Source of the DNA: Novosphingobium sp. PP1Y | Lineage (GTDB): Bacteria; Pseudomonadota; Alphaproteobacteria; Sphingomonadales; Sphingomonadaceae | Direction of reading: 5' to 3' | Length of the DNA: 64,000 bases | Assembly (NCBI RefSeq): GCF_000253255.1 | Contig: NC_015580.1 | Span: forward strand, 2,927,001 to 2,991,000 | Part shown: positions 63,428-64,000 of the stretch, piece by piece | How positions within the stretch are numbered: position 1 is the first letter of the stretch | Layout of the letters: the number at the start of each line of letters is the position of its first letter | The notes under the pieces: generated by a model | What the model was told of the DNA's origin: nothing | Seen by the model: only the letters and a program-made list of their open reading frames with translations | Databases searched by the model: none | Translations under genes and position numbers: made by a program

Positions 63428-64000
63428 GTGAGTCTAGTCACGATCGCAATAGGCCTCGGACTTCTGGCCATTATCTATGGCCTGGAGACCAGTAGGCAAG
63501 TTCTGGTCAATTCGACCGGCAATGAAAAGATGCAGGAAATCGCAGCGGCCATTCAGGAAGGCGCACAGGCCTACCTCAAGCGGCAATATTCCACGATTGC
63601 ACTGGTCGGCATCGTCGTCGCCATAATCATCGCGGTAACCTTGGGCATGATTTCGGCCGTGGCCTTCGTCGCAGGCGCCGTCCTGTCGGGGGTGGCAGGT
63701 TTCGTCGGCATGAACATCTCTGTCCGTGCCAACGTGCGCACCGCGGCCGCAGCCCAGGAAGGGTTGCAGCAAGGGCTGACGCTGGCTTTCCGCGCCGGCG
63801 CGATTACCGGCATGCTCGTGGCGGGCCTCGCCCTGCTCGCGATTTCGGTCCTGTTCTGGTACCTGACCGGCCCTGCCGGATACAGCGTAGGCGGTGAAGA
63901 CCGCACCGTCGTCCAGGCCTTGACGGCCCTGGCCTTCGGCGCGTCGTTGATCTCGATCTTCGCGCGTCTTGGCGGCGGTATCTTCACCAAGGCCGCCGAC
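63428..64000 (+). CDS. hppA: Membrane-bound proton-pumping pyrophosphatase, 5' part (cut by window end)
   Basis: The frame from GTG 63428 is open to the last base (191 codons) and gives MSLVTIAIGLGLLAIIYGLE, then EKMQEIAAAIQEGAQAYLKR, the diagnostic N terminus of H+-pumping pyrophosphatase, which uses pyrophosphate to build a proton gradient. Three to four hydrophobic helices follow, with VAGAVLSGVAGFVGMNISVR and FGASLISIFARLGGGIFTKAAD at the end of the window. A strong gggaaggggg site precedes the GTG. The catalytic loop lies beyond the window, so K+ dependence cannot be judged. Confidence 0.94.
   Translation, partial: MSLVTIAIGLGLLAIIYGLETSRQVLVNSTGNEKMQEIAAAIQEGAQAYLKRQYSTIALVGIVVAIIIAVTLGMISAVAFVAGAVLSGVAGFVGMNISVRANVRTAAAAQEGLQQGLTLAFRAGAITGMLVAGLALLAISVLFWYLTGPAGYSVGGEDRTVVQALTALAFGASLISIFARLGGGIFTKAAD

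Overview
The window is GC-rich chromosomal DNA from an alphaproteobacterium, most likely Sphingomonadales (Novosphingobium/Sphingobium type). Grounds: a CcrM-type GANTC methylase, a ChvI-ChvG-HprK-RapZ-EIIA-HPr operon beside pckA, a three-gene transhydrogenase with a bacterial aa3 oxidase subunit IV upstream, a short-form F1 epsilon subunit, and diverged copies of the intergenic CTTCGACA/TGTCGAAG-type repeat I associate with sphingomonads. This assignment rests on gene content and layout; no database was searched. I saw no insertion sequence, prophage, CRISPR array, rRNA or tRNA. Most of the window is housekeeping.

Layout. 1-3660: end of the F1F0 ATP synthase operon (atpA', atpG, atpD, short atpC) with a strong terminator. 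3.7-8.5 kb: small HNH protein, an isolated cpaF ATPase, a small membrane protein, a DMT exporter, two tandem entericidin-like mini-lipoproteins, and a BASS-family transporter. 7.4-13.3 kb (minus): glycine cleavage operon gcvT-gcvH-gcvPA-gcvPB plus the BASS transporter, headed by a tandem glycine riboswitch. 13.4-18.6 kb (minus): NAD(P)-binding protein, dGTPase, small protein, pntB-pntAB-pntAA and aa3 subunit IV. 18.8-22.3 kb: NtrC-like regulator with a GAFPGA loop, an SDR, folP. 22.4-23.8 kb: ccrM and its upstream region, which holds ten GANTC sites in 153 bp. 23.8-29.9 kb: sulfotransferase-like protein, rnhB, PQQ sugar dehydrogenase-like lipoprotein, then a plus-strand run GNAT, DUF1285, NUDIX CoA pyrophosphatase, cca, retropepsin-like protease.

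30.0-39.1 kb: parC, a PfpI-type amidotransferase, [2Fe-2S] ferredoxin with two tandem cysteine desulfurases, an alpha/beta hydrolase, a DUF885 Tat lipoprotein and small proteins. 39.2-46.9 kb: pckA diverging from chvI-chvG-hprK-rapZ-EIIA(Man)-HPr-SpoU methyltransferase, then a META-domain lipoprotein. The envelope-sensing kinase pair and the PTS/HPr kinase branch sit in one transcription unit. 46.9-53.7 kb: rmuC, def (with a His-rich loop), recR, fmt-truA, an MDR oxidoreductase and cobS.

53.8-58.8 kb is the most accessory-looking block: an HxlR regulator diverging from a tightly coupled run of three GSTs, two VOC proteins, a DUF1428 protein, a 25-codon ORF coupled at both ends, and an SRPBCC protein; two 11-bp direct repeats exactly 21 bp apart lie in the divergent region. 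It separates cobS from a J-domain gene and bolA. 59.9-64.0 kb: hisG(short)-hisD-nusB, thiL, and the start of hppA, cut by the window end.

The observations I rate highest are the GANTC array in front of ccrM, the HxlR/GST/VOC cluster with its operator-like repeats and mini-ORF, and the GAFPGA regulator.
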